Positions 1-13,200 of a stretch of DNA of 64,000 nucleotides are shown here, in pieces. Below the pieces are notes generated by a model. It was not told the origin of the DNA, did not search any database, and saw only the letters and a list, made by a program, of their open reading frames with translations. The translations under genes were made by a program, and so were the position numbers. This stretch comes from Branchiostoma floridae (Eukaryota; Chordata; Leptocardii; Amphioxiformes; Branchiostomatidae), in NCBI RefSeq assembly GCF_000003815.2, contig NC_049981.1:12853304-12917303 (forward strand), in the 5' to 3' direction. Positions within the stretch are counted from its first letter, which is position 1. Each line of letters opens with the position of its first letter.

Positions 1-131
1 CCCCAGCATCTTACGTGTCTTAAGACGAGACTGAAGATCTCCACAGCTTTCCTTCCTCAGCAGGAGGGGTGGGGAGGAGGAGGAGGATGGTGTTGTGGAC
101 GGTGTCGTCTGGTCCAAGGAACCTTCCTTAT
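1..131 (-). CDS. Possible partial coding exon running off the left edge
   Basis: On the minus strand a plausible 3' splice site (…GAACAG) is followed by 131 nt without a stop in one frame, reaching the window edge. The reading is Ser/Thr/Pro-rich (TTPSTTPSSSSSPP) and then basic (LQSRLKTRKML). No domain is recognisable. It may belong to a gene lying mostly to the left. The evidence is only open frame plus one splice signal, so it is weak. Confidence 0.3.
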
Positions 132-270
132 CTGTTCAGGCAGAGCAAAAAGGAGGAAAAAGGCAATCAGAGATGGTAGGCTTCTGATCCCTTTAGCCAT
201 CCTGCTTTTGGTCCTTCCAAATCAGAGACAAAAATTTATCATAGAAATACGTGCACACACTTTCCCCCTT

Positions 271-349
271 CACACACTCACACATACTCTCACACACGCA
301 CGCGCACACACACACACACACGCACGCACACACACACACACACACACAA
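271..349. repeat. (CA)n microsatellite
   Basis: Long, slightly interrupted CA tract with CACG variants. The overlapping Cys/Val- or His/Thr-rich open frames are translations of the repeat and not genes. Confidence 0.9.
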
Positions 350-2019
350 ACAGCTTGTGGTTTAACTTGTGCTTTCTGCCACCTTTTTAATCCACAACAT
401 GTTTCCCCAACCATGCATGTGGTATTTTGTACACAAAGCTCAGTCCCCCACAATTTGAGTTGGTCGGCCCACCAATGACTACTCATTCTTCTGATGAAAA
501 CACTTCAGCACTAAGGACATACCCTACAAAGTAGAAAATAAAACCGCGGCCGGTGAGCTAGACGCTTATTGTTTCCTTCTCGTACAAAACACTATGATAA
601 TCATTATCCACAGTAATCTTTGGATATATTTGTTTCGCCAGGGAAAATGATCCCACATTTGATAATTACGCATTGGGAGAGGAAACATTAGTCCGGGTTG
701 CGCAGTAACCGGTGACGTTTACTTAAACGAAAGCTGATGTAGCCAGCAGAATGGGGATGTTTAAAGATTCTTTACCCATCTCAGGCGTAGCATGTCTGGA
801 GATCATATAGCATTCTATAGATCCTACTAAAATATCCGATTTTTGGTAGAAAATGATGTAATAGATCGTTACCTGGCGTCTTTGCAGCGCACATATTGGC
901 TTTTTCCGCGTCCGCTCGGCCGGATATGACGTAGTCATGTACTTAGACTACTACATTCGGAACAGTATATGGGGAGGCAAGGGCTTGGAATATACGATTT
1001 ATTTCAAAATGGTGAGTGACATTTGTCTTCGTGTGGGCTTTATCAACGACCATTGTAAAATTGTCCACAGGTTTTCATACTGTATCTAGGTGTATTGCGA
1101 TTTGATTTACAATTAACGTTAACACGTATTCTGTTGGAAATTTTCCTATAGCTTTAAATTTCATTTATATACAACCCCGCCTTAATGCTAAAAGATATGA
1201 TCGAAATATACGAAAATCTTGTCCCATGAAGACAAAATTTCCTAAATCATGTGACGATAAGATACATTACCGGTAACCGCTGTACACTACTTTAAATACA
1301 AGTCTACACTACTTTAAATACAGGTGTACATATGTTCACCCAAAAGAACAATTGCAAAGCATCAAATTATTTTCAAAACGCCTGAACGATCCGTTTAAAG
1401 CTACATAAGATCCGATTGTTTAAATCTTCCGTTACAAGATTTCACTAAAAGCCGAAAGACCCTTTAAACAGAACTGAACAATATTCAGTGTAGACCGTTT
1501 GGCTGACATATTTTGCCGTTAACAAGATCATCAGGTAGAGAAATCATCTGTTGAATCACTTTTTCCGGTACGCCATTTTTTCAGGTCACCTTCTTCCAGC
1601 AGGTGTCAACACCTGACGTCGTGCCGTGTAAGGTGGGTTTCTTATGTCCTTGTGTGTTTGGTAATTCAACGAGACATAAACCAACATTCCAAATAAGTTT
1701 GTAGACCGTAATATTCAGGTTATGTTACAGAATACGTCGTCCGTTAATAGGCAGTACGTTATAATGAATACATGGTTTCGACGCCCATATAACGTTAACG
1801 TTAGGTTCTATAGTACACAGTGAAAATGGTGTCGTAATTGTTCAAGTCTCAATCTTTTGCATTGACGGTGTAAATGGATTAGGAAATAAGTACATAAACA
1901 ATTACGTAAATCGTATATGACCGGTATAATCAGTGAGACAATGCATGTAAACTATGCCTTTGTTATCATAGCTAGACTTAAGTTACATCCTACTATTCAT
2001 TTGAGCCGTCTTTCTGCAG
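350..2019. other. Non-coding stretch, no gene seen
   Basis: No convincing exon was found. A donor-like site follows an ATG at about 1009-1014 and a 3' splice site precedes 2020, so part of this could be a 5' untranslated exon and first intron of the small gene at 2039. Otherwise it is AT-rich unique-looking sequence. Confidence 0.4.
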
Positions 2020-2038
2020 AACTGCTATTCACCGAGAC

Positions 2039-2422
2039 ATGGGGAAAAGCCGTGCGGAAATACAAAAGGCGTACAGGGAGAGACAGAAGGCGAAAGACGG
2101 ACAGTTCTTGGCGAGAGAAAGGCAGAGGCATCAAACACTTTACGTACCTACCTGCTTTCTTTCAAAGAAATATCTGGAAAAGAAGAGGAAAGAGGTGAGG
2201 GAAAGAGTTGCCCAACACAGGCACAAGAAACGTCGAGAGAATCGTCGAGAGAAACGCCCGTCATTTGATGCAAGTCCAGAGAACAGCACAAATGTAGACG
2301 CAGCGAATCCAAGCACTTGCCAAGATCAATGTCAAGAAAAACAGTCTCAAAGATGGATTTTGGAACAAAGAAGAAAAGGATCAGAGAAAGGTTCAGAGAA
2401 GAACGCTGAACAAATGAGCTGA
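2039..2422 (+). CDS. Small highly basic, probably coiled protein (127 aa), function unknown
   Basis: Intact ORF of 127 codons starting MGKSRAEIQKAYRERQ and ending in TGA. It is dominated by Arg, Lys, Glu and Gln, and the spacing suggests a charged helix or coiled coil; there is no signal peptide or membrane segment. From memory, short proteins with an MGKSR.EIQ.AYRERK start are common in fish, corals and lancelets, often as multi-copy genes of unknown role; that link is recall and not a search. A polypyrimidine-AG acceptor (ending 2019) precedes the ATG by 19 nt, implying an upstream non-coding exon, and an AATAAA lies 430 bp downstream. It could be a host gene or a transposon-associated ORF. 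Confidence 0.6.
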   Translation: MGKSRAEIQKAYRERQKAKDGQFLARERQRHQTLYVPTCFLSKKYLEKKRKEVRERVAQHRHKKRRENRREKRPSFDASPENSTNVDAANPSTCQDQCQEKQSQRWILEQRRKGSEKGSEKNAEQMS

Positions 2423-2850
2423 GCTCTGTACATAACAGTCTACAGGGGTGCAAGTTTTCAAAACCTCACAGGCCTCATTGGACATATACATGGACAATAT
2501 ACTGCCCTGAACCAACGTTTCCCTGGTCTGAAACTTAGATGACATATTTCTATACATATTTGCCTGCATCATGGAAATCTTTTTTTTTTCTTAGTAGAAA
2601 AATCCGGACTTAAAACAGAAACTGTTTACAGTATAGGACCTATACAGAAATATGCAGTGTTATACAATGTAAAATTTCAACTTCCTTTACAAGTACATTC
2701 TGCTGGATATGGATATGAATATACTATTATATTTTTGTTCAAAGATACTGATTGTGATTCACCTTTATAATGTGATATAATAGTGATGAGTATGTACTGC
2801 TCACCTCAGTGTAATATGATACGTTTATTTCAAGAATATAGAAATGACTT

Positions 2851-2856
2851 AATAAA
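2851..2856 (+). terminator. Candidate polyadenylation signal for the 2039 gene
   Basis: Canonical AATAAA about 430 bp after the stop codon. The intervening sequence is AT-rich with no other ORF, as expected of a 3' UTR. Confidence 0.4.
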
Positions 2857-3196
2857 CCAACAGATAACATAATTTCTCCCTTGAATATTATGCTGAGTCT
2901 GATATCTGCATACTGACCTAATTATCAACCAAATAGTTATATTCCAAAATCTGGTCTCTTATCAAGAAAAAGAACAACGTAAAAAATATTCTAAACCAAC
3001 AGATATTCAAAGTTATTCTTAGGCTATCAGATATTTGTTAACTAAGTAATAATGTCCCCAGTTTGATTCTGGATGTCTATTTTATACTTATGGAGTTGCC
3101 CTTCGTATCTCAGTGACCTTACACACAGATGGGCTGATATCACGTATAATTTTATGTAAAACTGATGTAAAACATTATTACCAGCCATTAATTATT

Positions 3197-3437
3197 CCTA
3201 GGGGTTAATCCTGACATGCATAATTGTGCATAATCATAAGGTTCTTTGAGTTTTGCATAATTATGCAAAAGACTCCAAGGGGTATGCATGATTGTGTATA
3301 AGGTGTCAAGTTTCATGCATAATCATACATTATGCATAAGGTGCCAAGAGTTCTGCAAAATGTTTCAAAAACGTATGCACAATCATGCCCTCGGAACCTT
3401 ATGCATATTTATGCATACAAGGATTATTCCCCAGGGG
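3197..3437. mobile_element. Fold-back / MITE-like element rich in ATGCATAA
   Basis: The left end (CCTAGGGGTTAATCCT at 3197) and the right end read in reverse complement (CCTGGGGAATAATCCTTG) match imperfectly, giving inverted termini about 45 bp long. The interior carries many ATGCATAA or TTATGCAT units in both orientations. It has no ORF. The class is not identified. Confidence 0.55.
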
Positions 3438-3837
3438 GTCATGTTTATTTTTTATGACTGCTACAATTTTCAAACACCATGCATATCAGCTCATCTGGGA
3501 GGAAGGTTACAGAGATATGGGTGGTCACTCCAGAATGTTTAATCTAATTGTTCATTAACAATTTTCTATTTCAACTTTAACTGAACATGTTAACTTAACA
3601 AAATCCTCTTAATGACATCTGATCAAGTCTTTGGTGTTTCTGCAAGATCTGTCGAAGGGCAGGCCTCAGCGCTTGGTAGTGTTTACTAGGCTCGAGTCTT
3701 GAGATTAAGGTTCTGGAATTCGAATGATGTACAATAACTATGGTTAATTTGATGTTTAAGAATAGCGACCACAAAATACGTGAGGCAAGAAGAATATGCA
3801 ACAGGTATCGGTGTGTGTATGTGGGTAAGCATGTATG

Positions 3838-3840
3838 TAG

Positions 3841-3872
<32 letters not shown>
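3838..3872. repeat. (GT)n microsatellite
   Basis: About 16 uninterrupted GT units in a wider GT-rich tract reaching to about 3970. Confidence 0.9.
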
Positions 3873-3873
<1 letters not shown>

Positions 3874-4037
3874 GCTCGAGTGTGATGCTTACCCGAAATG
3901 ATGATGGTGCTTGTGTGTGATTGGTATTTGTGCGTGTTTGTGTGCGCGTGTAGATTGCTTGTGTATTAATGTTCGTGTGCAAGCAAAAACAGTACAGCAT
4001 ATATCAGAAACAAACTCTACACCTTTTTGAATGAGTC

Positions 4038-4157
4038 CTAATCACAATAAACAAGTCGGGAAACAGTGTCTTCAACACACTCCAGGAGCTGGGGGTCCCC
4101 AGATCCGACTGGACTGTCCACAGTGTAGAACAACGTGGCGAGAACTGTCTGAACTGT
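4038..4157 (-). CDS. Gene A candidate cytoplasmic-tail exon
   Basis: A CTACAG acceptor is followed in phase 0 by about 39 codons ([18 protein letters not shown]…[14 protein letters not shown]) and a TAG stop. The phase matches the donor of the transmembrane exon. No known domain or polyadenylation signal is obvious. A competing short exon on the same strand near 3715 would also end the frame (NLNLKTRA, stop). Confidence 0.35.
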   Translation of the reverse strand, partial: TVQTVLATLFYTVDSPVGSGDPQLLECVEDTVSRLVYCD

Positions 4158-4194
4158 CTGTAGCCGCCACTCATCAACATATGATGCATGCGAA

Positions 4195-4229
<35 letters not shown>

Positions 4230-7200
4230 GAAACAGTGTGTGTGTGAGTGTGCCTTTGTGCAAGTTCGTGTATATATTTTGTGTTTGAGTGTGTGTGTGC
4301 ATGTGCGTGTGCCTGTGTGTACCCTTGTTGCTGTACAACACTGAACTTCTACTTTTTCAGACATTTGTGTAGCGTATACGTACCATATACAGAAACTGTA
4401 GCAGTGCAGTTGAACTTGCATTCAGATAAGTTTTAATGAAGTTCAATTCAAACCAACCGTTTGTCGACACATACCTCCGTCCTCCGTACCCTTGCACATG
4501 GCTTCTTCTGAATCAAGATGTACGCCGCAGCACCTGCCAGAGCAACAGCTGCAAGCATTCCGATCACGATACCGGCGATGCCTCCTGAACCTATCCCTCC
4601 TCCTATTAGAATGTCAAAAAAGTCTCAAAATGTCAAATGCTTCTCATAAAAGGGGGCGGGCTGGATAAGAAAGTCAATCGCAGTTATGAACCTGGAGGAG
4701 GAGGTATATAAACGTAGCCACGTTTGGGATTGTGTTCTCGCCGCAAAAGCGCCACCTACATCGGCTACATAAAGCGGCGAGAAGTAGTACTCCAGTCAGA
4801 AGCTCTGAGGAAGGTGCCTGAGAGACACCGAAACGTGAGCAAAGTGAGTACAGATTGGTTGAATGTGTTGAATAATCCTCCTATATCCAAGCTTCTCATA
4901 AAAGTGGTCAACGTTTACAATTTTGAAAGAAGTCGTTGATTTTTTCAAACACATTTTAACCTACTGCATGACTAAGTTACAAGCTGTATAGTTTTACCTG
5001 TAGCCATAGGGCGTCCTTGAATAGCTGTAGTCGCCGCAGTGGATGCCATAATGACTGTATTACGTTGCTGAGAGGTGGGTGGCGCATTCGTAGGTGTTGT
5101 GTTAGCTTAAACAACACACCGAACGTTGAGGTAAACATGTGAACATGGCTAAAATGTTTTTAAACTACACCAGACCAAAATACAAGTCCATTCAGTCGTT
5201 CTTGAGCCGACTGACAGACAAATTCTGCTGAAAATATAACATCCATGACATACTGGTACTTTATGGCTGAAAGTGTCTTCGTCGATGAAGGGGGCATCTC
5301 TTATAGAACTTCAGTCAAACATCAATTTTTTCATAGTTACGGAAATGTGAAGCAAGTGAATATGGCTAATATGCATGTACGATTACAACTGGCTGATAAA
5401 ATCTTACTGGTGGTGGTGCTCGGCAGTTGAGTTGTGTTTGATGCTCCAATGGTAACATTAACCGCGGGTGTTGTGGCACTTGTGGCTGGAAAGGGATAAA
5501 AAATGTCTGATCAGTGAAAATCAGACTGAATTGAATGTTATTCTTCCTACTTGAAATATTATATAAACTAATGCACAAAGAGATATTCATCTGCAAGTAG
5601 ACTAGATCTATGTACCGAGTATAAAGTCAACTAAGAATCAAATGTNNNNNNNNNNNNNNNNNNNNNNNNNNNNNNNNNNNNNNNNNNNNNNNNNNNNNNN
5701 NNNNNNNNNNNNNNNNNNNNNNNNNNNNNNNNNNNNNNNNNNNNNGCGGCAGAGCTTGTTCTCCACATGTAGCGTTAATCTCATAACAAAGGGAACGGCA
5801 TGGGAAACTGTAAAGTAGAAAAATAAGACAATGTCGTCTGTCCAAAGTGTGTTCCTCACAGAAGTGGGATAACTATTGTTGCTACGATAAGGTGATACTT
5901 TTAACTTATCAAATTAGACCCTATAGAGATATTATTCGCGAAGTAGGTTTTTGTCTATAAGCAACATAATTTAAAAAGCTTTGAATTTGTTATGCGTCCA
6001 TCCATCCATCCATCCATCCATCCATCCATCCACCCATCCATCCATCCATCCATCCATTCATCCATCCATCCATCCATCCATCCATCCATCCATTCAATTA
6101 TTTTATAGATTCATGTAAAATTTATTAACGTTACTCACATTTGTCCTTCAGGTGTACACTGGGGGAAGAAAATCGAACACAGGACGAAATTCAGGTCCGG
6201 ATGACAGTCACTGATAGGGTCGTATGTTGGGAACACAAACGGGGCTGTCTGAACAGCGAAGTCCTGACTCGGCCACTGGTAGAGGTTCGGGAAGGATGTT
6301 TGGGAATACGACAGGCCCATGCAACGGCTGTACCGGATAGGCTCACATTCTAAAGTAGAAAAACAGGAAACTACACATATATAAAGCTTCAGGAGAAACA
6401 CATCCATCAACTACATCAATAGCTATATCATCTCTGTTCAGATATGTCATCAGGAGAGGCGTATGCTCTATTTGGTTCAGAAAGACTGAATAGAATTACA
6501 AACGAAAGTAAATTTAGAATTAGGCATGAAATATCCCTCTTGAGACACTTAAGTGTAAGTGTAAGAATATCAAGATTGATTCAATGAATATATAAGACAT
6601 TTCTTGTTCGCTGATTGGTTGTGAACCGGTTCAGTCATATTGAATACTGAAGAACACAATGTACTGACAGAAGAAATATTGGTTTGCTAATAGATCATGC
6701 ATTTAATCGTAGCATTCGTCACACATAATGAACATTCAACTGTAGAATGTTTTAAATAACATGGTTCTACTTACGCTTTACTGCAAAACATCCCGGATCG
6801 CTGTTCTTGTCCGGAAATTCGTCACATGAAAATGGTAGACCCAACCCAACCGGTGTGCACCTCACGTTTATTTCCTCACAGACACTCCTGCACAACTGTA
6901 TCTAAAGTCATTTAGAAAAGAATAAAGATCAACATGCATCACAATTACCTGTGATTTCAGTAATGCCAATATGCTTAACAATTGGCTGACAGCAATATAC
7001 TAATACTATAACCCACCTCTGTCAAAATGTAGAAATGCAAAATAAAAAATTTAAAACGCGTATATTTAACAAACTCTCTCATTGGTCGAACCACGAATTG
7101 TAATAGGCAGTCAGAATCGGCCTATATGTGAATGGTTCAATGCATCATGTAGTCTACAACGGGGTGGATAAAAGTTGTGGAAACTGCAAACATGATTCAA

Positions 7201-10200
7201 TGCCCTAAGGTATTCACAATACTTGTTCTTTTACCTGCGCGTTATTTTCACATTCAGGCATGAACATCCTACACAGTAATGCGAAAGAGGCACCCGTGTA
7301 GCAGCTTGTTGAAATGTTGGCTAGAGACAAATAGAATAGGGAGAACTCTCGAGAGGTTAACATCTGCTGGAACGACAGATGTCCGAAGGAGTTCGGGAAT
7401 GATGTAGCGTTGTAGCCGGCGGAGAGTTCGCATGTGCTCCGAAATGCTTGTGGAAGCGGTTCACATGCACCTGTGGAAAAAGAACATAATATCATTAATA
7501 AACTTTAAAATTGATACAGTTGTCGACGAGTAGCTTCCCGACTCCTAGTGTCGTAGTAGTGACAGAAATTATAAATGGTGTCAACTTAGTTGATATTGTA
7601 TTCTACAGACAAATGATGCGTTGCAAGACAGAAAAACGTCTTGCAGCTTGGTGTATTGAAAACCTAATCATAACACATTGAGTGTTGCTTCCGAACAGTT
7701 TTAGAAATCAATTCGGAGGCAACGCTCTGGAAAGTGGAGTGGAAAAGTCGTACTTAAATCGTACAAAAAGAAGTATCTTAATCGATGTGTTCATATTTTC
7801 TCGACCTGACAAAGTTTTGAATTTACCAGGTGTTGGCTCAAGACATTCCTCGTCATCCCTGCTCGGCAGATCTGAGCAGTCTCTTGGCCATTCTTCTCCC
7901 ACAGCTTGCAGTGAGGCTTCACAACTGGTCCTGACTTCATCACACAGTTCTCGGCATGGCGGGACCTGAGCAGCGAATAGAAGAAGACGACAAGGAAGGG
8001 CTGATATTACTTAGGTGCAAATGCAGCACATTTGAGTCCGTCTCTCCCCCCAATAAAAAATGGACTGTCCAATATCAACCTACATATCTCATAGGCATGT
8101 CTCCCAGGCACCTCTATACCAAATTCAAGTCATTTGGTTGTAATACCATGGCACAGGAGGCAAAATATAATTTTTGGTCTTGACATATACATGCACACCC
8201 CTACCAAATTCCAGGTCATTTGGTTCTCTTAGCTTTCTTAAAGCTTACAGTCTCTACTTTGCGTTAAAGGCTATATCAAGTTGTTTGCACCTATAGTATT
8301 TATGATAAAGTAAAAAAAAAACAATATAACGTATATTTTCCCACAATCTTTCGTACTAAGCTCTACAGCACCAGTAAGATTACCATGAACAACAGTACAA
8401 CGGTCATGGGAACATAGAGACGATACAAAGGAGGGAAAAATACCACGGTGTTCCTTAAGGTGAGGTAATGATTAGACATTGTCCTTGGTGCTGAACTGAA
8501 TATAATCGCTATCTTGGAGAAGACAAGATACCAAGATGATCGGACGTATTTAACGGGAACGCTACCCTTGACGTTGATATTCAACAACTCACCTGCTGAT
8601 CAACCTCGCACTTTGGAAACAATGTCGTGCACATGAGGAATGTAAATGACGGATGACATCCCGATGCTTGGTTCAGGACAGATGCAGCTTGGAGAGACAG
8701 TGTCTGTGAGGTGTGGTTTAGGTAGTTCGGTAACGATGTGTTCTCATACGGCAAGAGATGGGTACAAATGTACTCTGCTGAAGGAGTGATAGGTTGGCAT
8801 ACACCTGTAACAAATGAAACAAAAAGATCAAAGTAAATCGAGTTACACGGCCTCTTGATTTCGCCACATGATATTAACGTTTTCGAATAACATATGATAT
8901 ATGTTTCTAATCTTCTCTAAATAACACAATAATAAAGTATAAAAGACGTTCTGAGCAAAGAAGGCAACCACCCTGACAGTCATCATCTACATCTAACTTC
9001 ACCTGCACTTAGAATCTAAATGTCGTATGACATTCTCATAATTTACCACCGTAAAATTAGCGCATTATCAACTATACAAATGAGCTCTTCATTTGCATAC
9101 TTTACACATATCGATATTTCTCGTAACGTTAACAGGCAGACTTATACCGTCTCCATGAAAGAATGAAGATGATAAAAGAATGTTACAATATTAGCTTACC
9201 AAGTGGTTCATTACTAGTACAAGATGCCTCGTCAATGCCATCACTACAGTCTGGAACTCCGTTACAAAACTTGACCAAGGATATGCACTCGCCGCTGAAG
9301 ATGCATTGGACTTGTAATCCTGTACATTGCTCTGTTCGAGAGGTATGGAAAGACGTCAAGAAAAGAAACATTAACATACAGTACATACTCTTTCGTAGTT
9401 TTGAGAAACCGGTCCAAAATTCTGTGAATAAAATATAAATGAATTTTCTACTCACATCCTGCTGAATGCCAATGGACAACGCAAAAAAGTGATCATCTAA
9501 TTGTATCTTGAATGTTCACATTAGTAACCGTTTGTTCACGTCCCCTATAGATTACCTTTTACATACAATTGAATTACAAAACGCCTGTTGACCTTACCTA
9601 ATTGTAATTAAATATAAATAGCTTTGTACGATAGACAGTAGACAGTAGCCTTCCTCTAGAACTGGATAAGATAATGTGTACATTTTCATAAGTTTCGATT
9701 CAACTTTAATCATTGAAGGGGGCGGAAAACAATGTGAAACATCTTTGTGGCTAACATGCACATGTTAGTTTAACAGAAATGACTGTTGTAATCTTACCGG
9801 TGGTGGTGCTTGCCAGTTGAGTTGTTGTGCCCGAAGGTGTTGTAGCTCTTCTCGCTGGAAAGGAATACAGAAAGAAACCAAGCAATGAATATCGCAATTC
9901 AGGTTGAACTACATACATGGTTATATAGGAAAGCACACTCATGAACAAGGGGCCCCGGGCCTGGGTGGCATGTTAGAGTAACAGCAGAAGGATCTTTGCG
10001 ACAAAAACTGGAAAGCAATATATACATAACATTTACAATTGAAAGACAGTTATCAAACGAACCAAAGGATCATCCTAATCAATCTACAGTGAGGTATAGG
10101 AATGATGTTTGGGAATACGACAGGCCCATGCAGGCTCACAGTCTACTAGCATCCCACTGAACGCCGGCGGCCAGAGCTCGTTCCCCGCAAGTAGTGTTGA

Positions 10201-13200
10201 TCTCATTGCAAAACGAGCGGCATGGAAAACTGTAAAATACAACAATTCAATCATTCAATATTTTCTATTTATCAATTTCAATTAAGATAGATGCTGCTTG
10301 CAAAGATAAAGTTATATTGCACAGTTATTCTAACTTTTCCATATCGAACCTTTTAAAGCCGAGTATCTGACAGCAGTTTACTATTGGACTTGTATTAATG
10401 CTTGTAGCCTTTTCCAGATTAAAATTACATATCTGAAGTTTTGTAAGAAACATGTCTGGTACGCAACAGATCATAATGTCCCCCAGTGGAGGTCTTCACG
10501 CTTCGGTGTAAAAATATTTAGATCTATGCGAAGGATCTTGAGATGTTGTGCTACATCTTGAGATGTTTGGACTCTAACTTGAAATGTTTTGAATCAATCT
10601 TGAGATTTTCTAAAAATCTTAAGATTCTTGCAAAAGCCTCAAGATATTTTGAAAGTTGCTTTAAAAATCTTCCATGCCTGGAGATGTCTGGAAAAATCTT
10701 GAGATCATTTACAAAAATCATGAGACTTTCTGAAAAATCTCACGATTGGTTGAAAACATCTCAAGATTGTTTCGAGAGATATCAAGATTGTCTCAAAATA
10801 TATCAAGATTGTCTCAAAATATATCAAGATTGTCTAAAAAAAATCTCAAGATTTTTTTCATTTTTAATAAGGCGTGAAGACCCACCCCCAGTATGATCCG
10901 ATGTATAACTTTTTCTCAAAATATTAGATATGCACCTTGCTGTAAACGGTCAAAAGCATTAGTCCAAAGTGCTCTACTCAGTCCAATAATAGGTGTGAAA
11001 AGCGGTCGTTTTGACTGGTGATCGGCTTGGTGGGGAGCACCTCACAAACCGACCGAGACATACATGTAATGTAAACTAAATCATTTAATGTCAATTACCA
11101 TATTACACAGACAGACGATTTGATTTGAGACAACATAACGACCAACAGGTTTATGTTTTATACACAATAGTATCATATTACAAAAGGTGACTAAAATGAA
11201 AGAACATTAAGTTTGTATCGTTTGAACCATCGTCGTATCTTCCTGTGCTTGGTACATGATATATTGGATAAGTTGAAATTGAAACCGATGCCCTTTTCTT
11301 TAGCTTTAATGTTGAGTAAAGATGATCAATGACTTATGCAGTTATAGTCGACTATTTAATAGCTCCCCAAGATACTCACACTTGCCCATCAGATGTACAC
11401 TGGGGAAAGAAAATCGAACACAGGAAGAAATTCAAGTCCGGATGACAGTCACTGATAGGGTCGTATGTTGGGAACACTGTCGGGGCAGCCAGAAGAGCAT
11501 AGTCCTGATTGGGCCACTGCACGAGGTTCGGGAAGGATGTTTGGGAGTATGAAAGGCCCATGCAACCGCTGTACTGGATAGGCTCACATTCTGATAAATA
11601 AATAAGGCAAATTAGGAAAATACATGAAGTTTAAGGAGATAAACTACATATTATATAATGAATACAACATCTAAAACCCCTGAAAGGCAGTTATATTACT
11701 GTAACATGTGTAGCTTATTAGCACCAGTAACTGTTTAACATGTTAGACTAACACGCATGCGTATATGACGTAGCAAGAGACGCCCAAGAGAGAACCTCCA
11801 CAGACAAAGAAGTCTGTGCAGAGACCTTAAGAATAAACAGCTTGAAAGTGCATACTGGCCTGGTTTCATCCTGATGGATTCCTACCTAGAGGTAGAAGGA
11901 CGGTCCGAGAACAGATAGGACGTGTCACAATTACTAACTCAGAGAATTATTTTAATCATACAATGTACCTACAATGAGGTCTAAAGTCTTATATTCAACC
12001 CACCGTTCGGTACGGAACAGCTATCCTCAGGGAGTTGCGAACAAAGTGAAGCATCCCACTGAACGCCGGCGGCCAGAGCTCGTTCCCCGCATGTAGCGTT
12101 GATCTCATTGCAAAAGGAGCGACATGGGAAACTGTAAAGGACAACAGTTCAATCATTATTTTTGGGTTAAAATATGTTTCTTAGATTTGTTATTAATAGG
12201 ATAGCTACTGTTACCAATTTCATATTGCGCAATTATTACATATCGTACCTGGCAAAGACGACCATCCGGCGACCGGGCAAACGTGGTCGTTCTAGACAGG
12301 TGGTAGGCTCGAGCAACTCACAAAATGACAAAGACAATGGTTTCCAAATCGGTCTAGACTGTTTTAAAGTCAATTATCGTATTGCAAAGACGGGCTGCAA
12401 ATGAGACAGCATAACAGCCGACAGGTTTAATTTACACGGTATATTACACAAAATTATGTTACATATACAGGATGGCTAAGATATGAAAGAGCGTTAAATT
12501 TTACACTGTTGAACCATCATATATTGCGTTGCGTGTCATATACTAGCATTTGATGAGTTGAAATTGAGGCAGAGGTCCTTATTTATACTTATATATGTTG
12601 AATGAAGATAATCAAGTACACAACTCTGTTTACGGTGCGCCATCCAGTTGACTATTTTATGGCTCCAAGCGATACTCACATTTGTCCTTCTGACGTACAC
12701 TGGGGAAAGAAAATTGAACACAGGAAGAAATTCAAGTCCGGATGACAGTCACTGATAGGGTCGTATGTTGGGAACACTGTCGGGGCAGCCAGAAGAGCAT
12801 AGTCCTGATTGGGCCACTGCACGAGGTTCGGGAAGGATGTTTGGGAGTACGACAGGCCCATGCAACGACTGTACCTGATAGATTCGCATCCTTAAGAAAT
12901 CGTAAGAAAAAGAAGAAGAAAATACACATAGATGAAGCTTGGGAAGATATATATGTATCACGTACTACAGTAATAGATACATCATCTGTGCACAAGCAAT
13001 ATGTACACACAGATAACAACAGTGATACTATCACTGCTGCACGGTATGTTTCTTCGATACTTTTTAGTGTTTATGAATGCTTTCATTATCTGATTGAATT
13101 TAGTACACATATCTATATAATTCAGCATGGACATTTATATCTTAAAAGAAGACATGACAATTTCTAGCAACTATATTGATAATTTTCTGTAACTTAATAG

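Noticed and set aside
193-486. Open frames over the CA microsatellite
   Set aside because: Cys/Val or His/Thr runs are direct translations of the dinucleotide repeat; no splice or start support.
10543-10896. 117-codon plus-strand ORF
   Set aside because: A translation of the CTTGAGAT array inside a MITE-like element.
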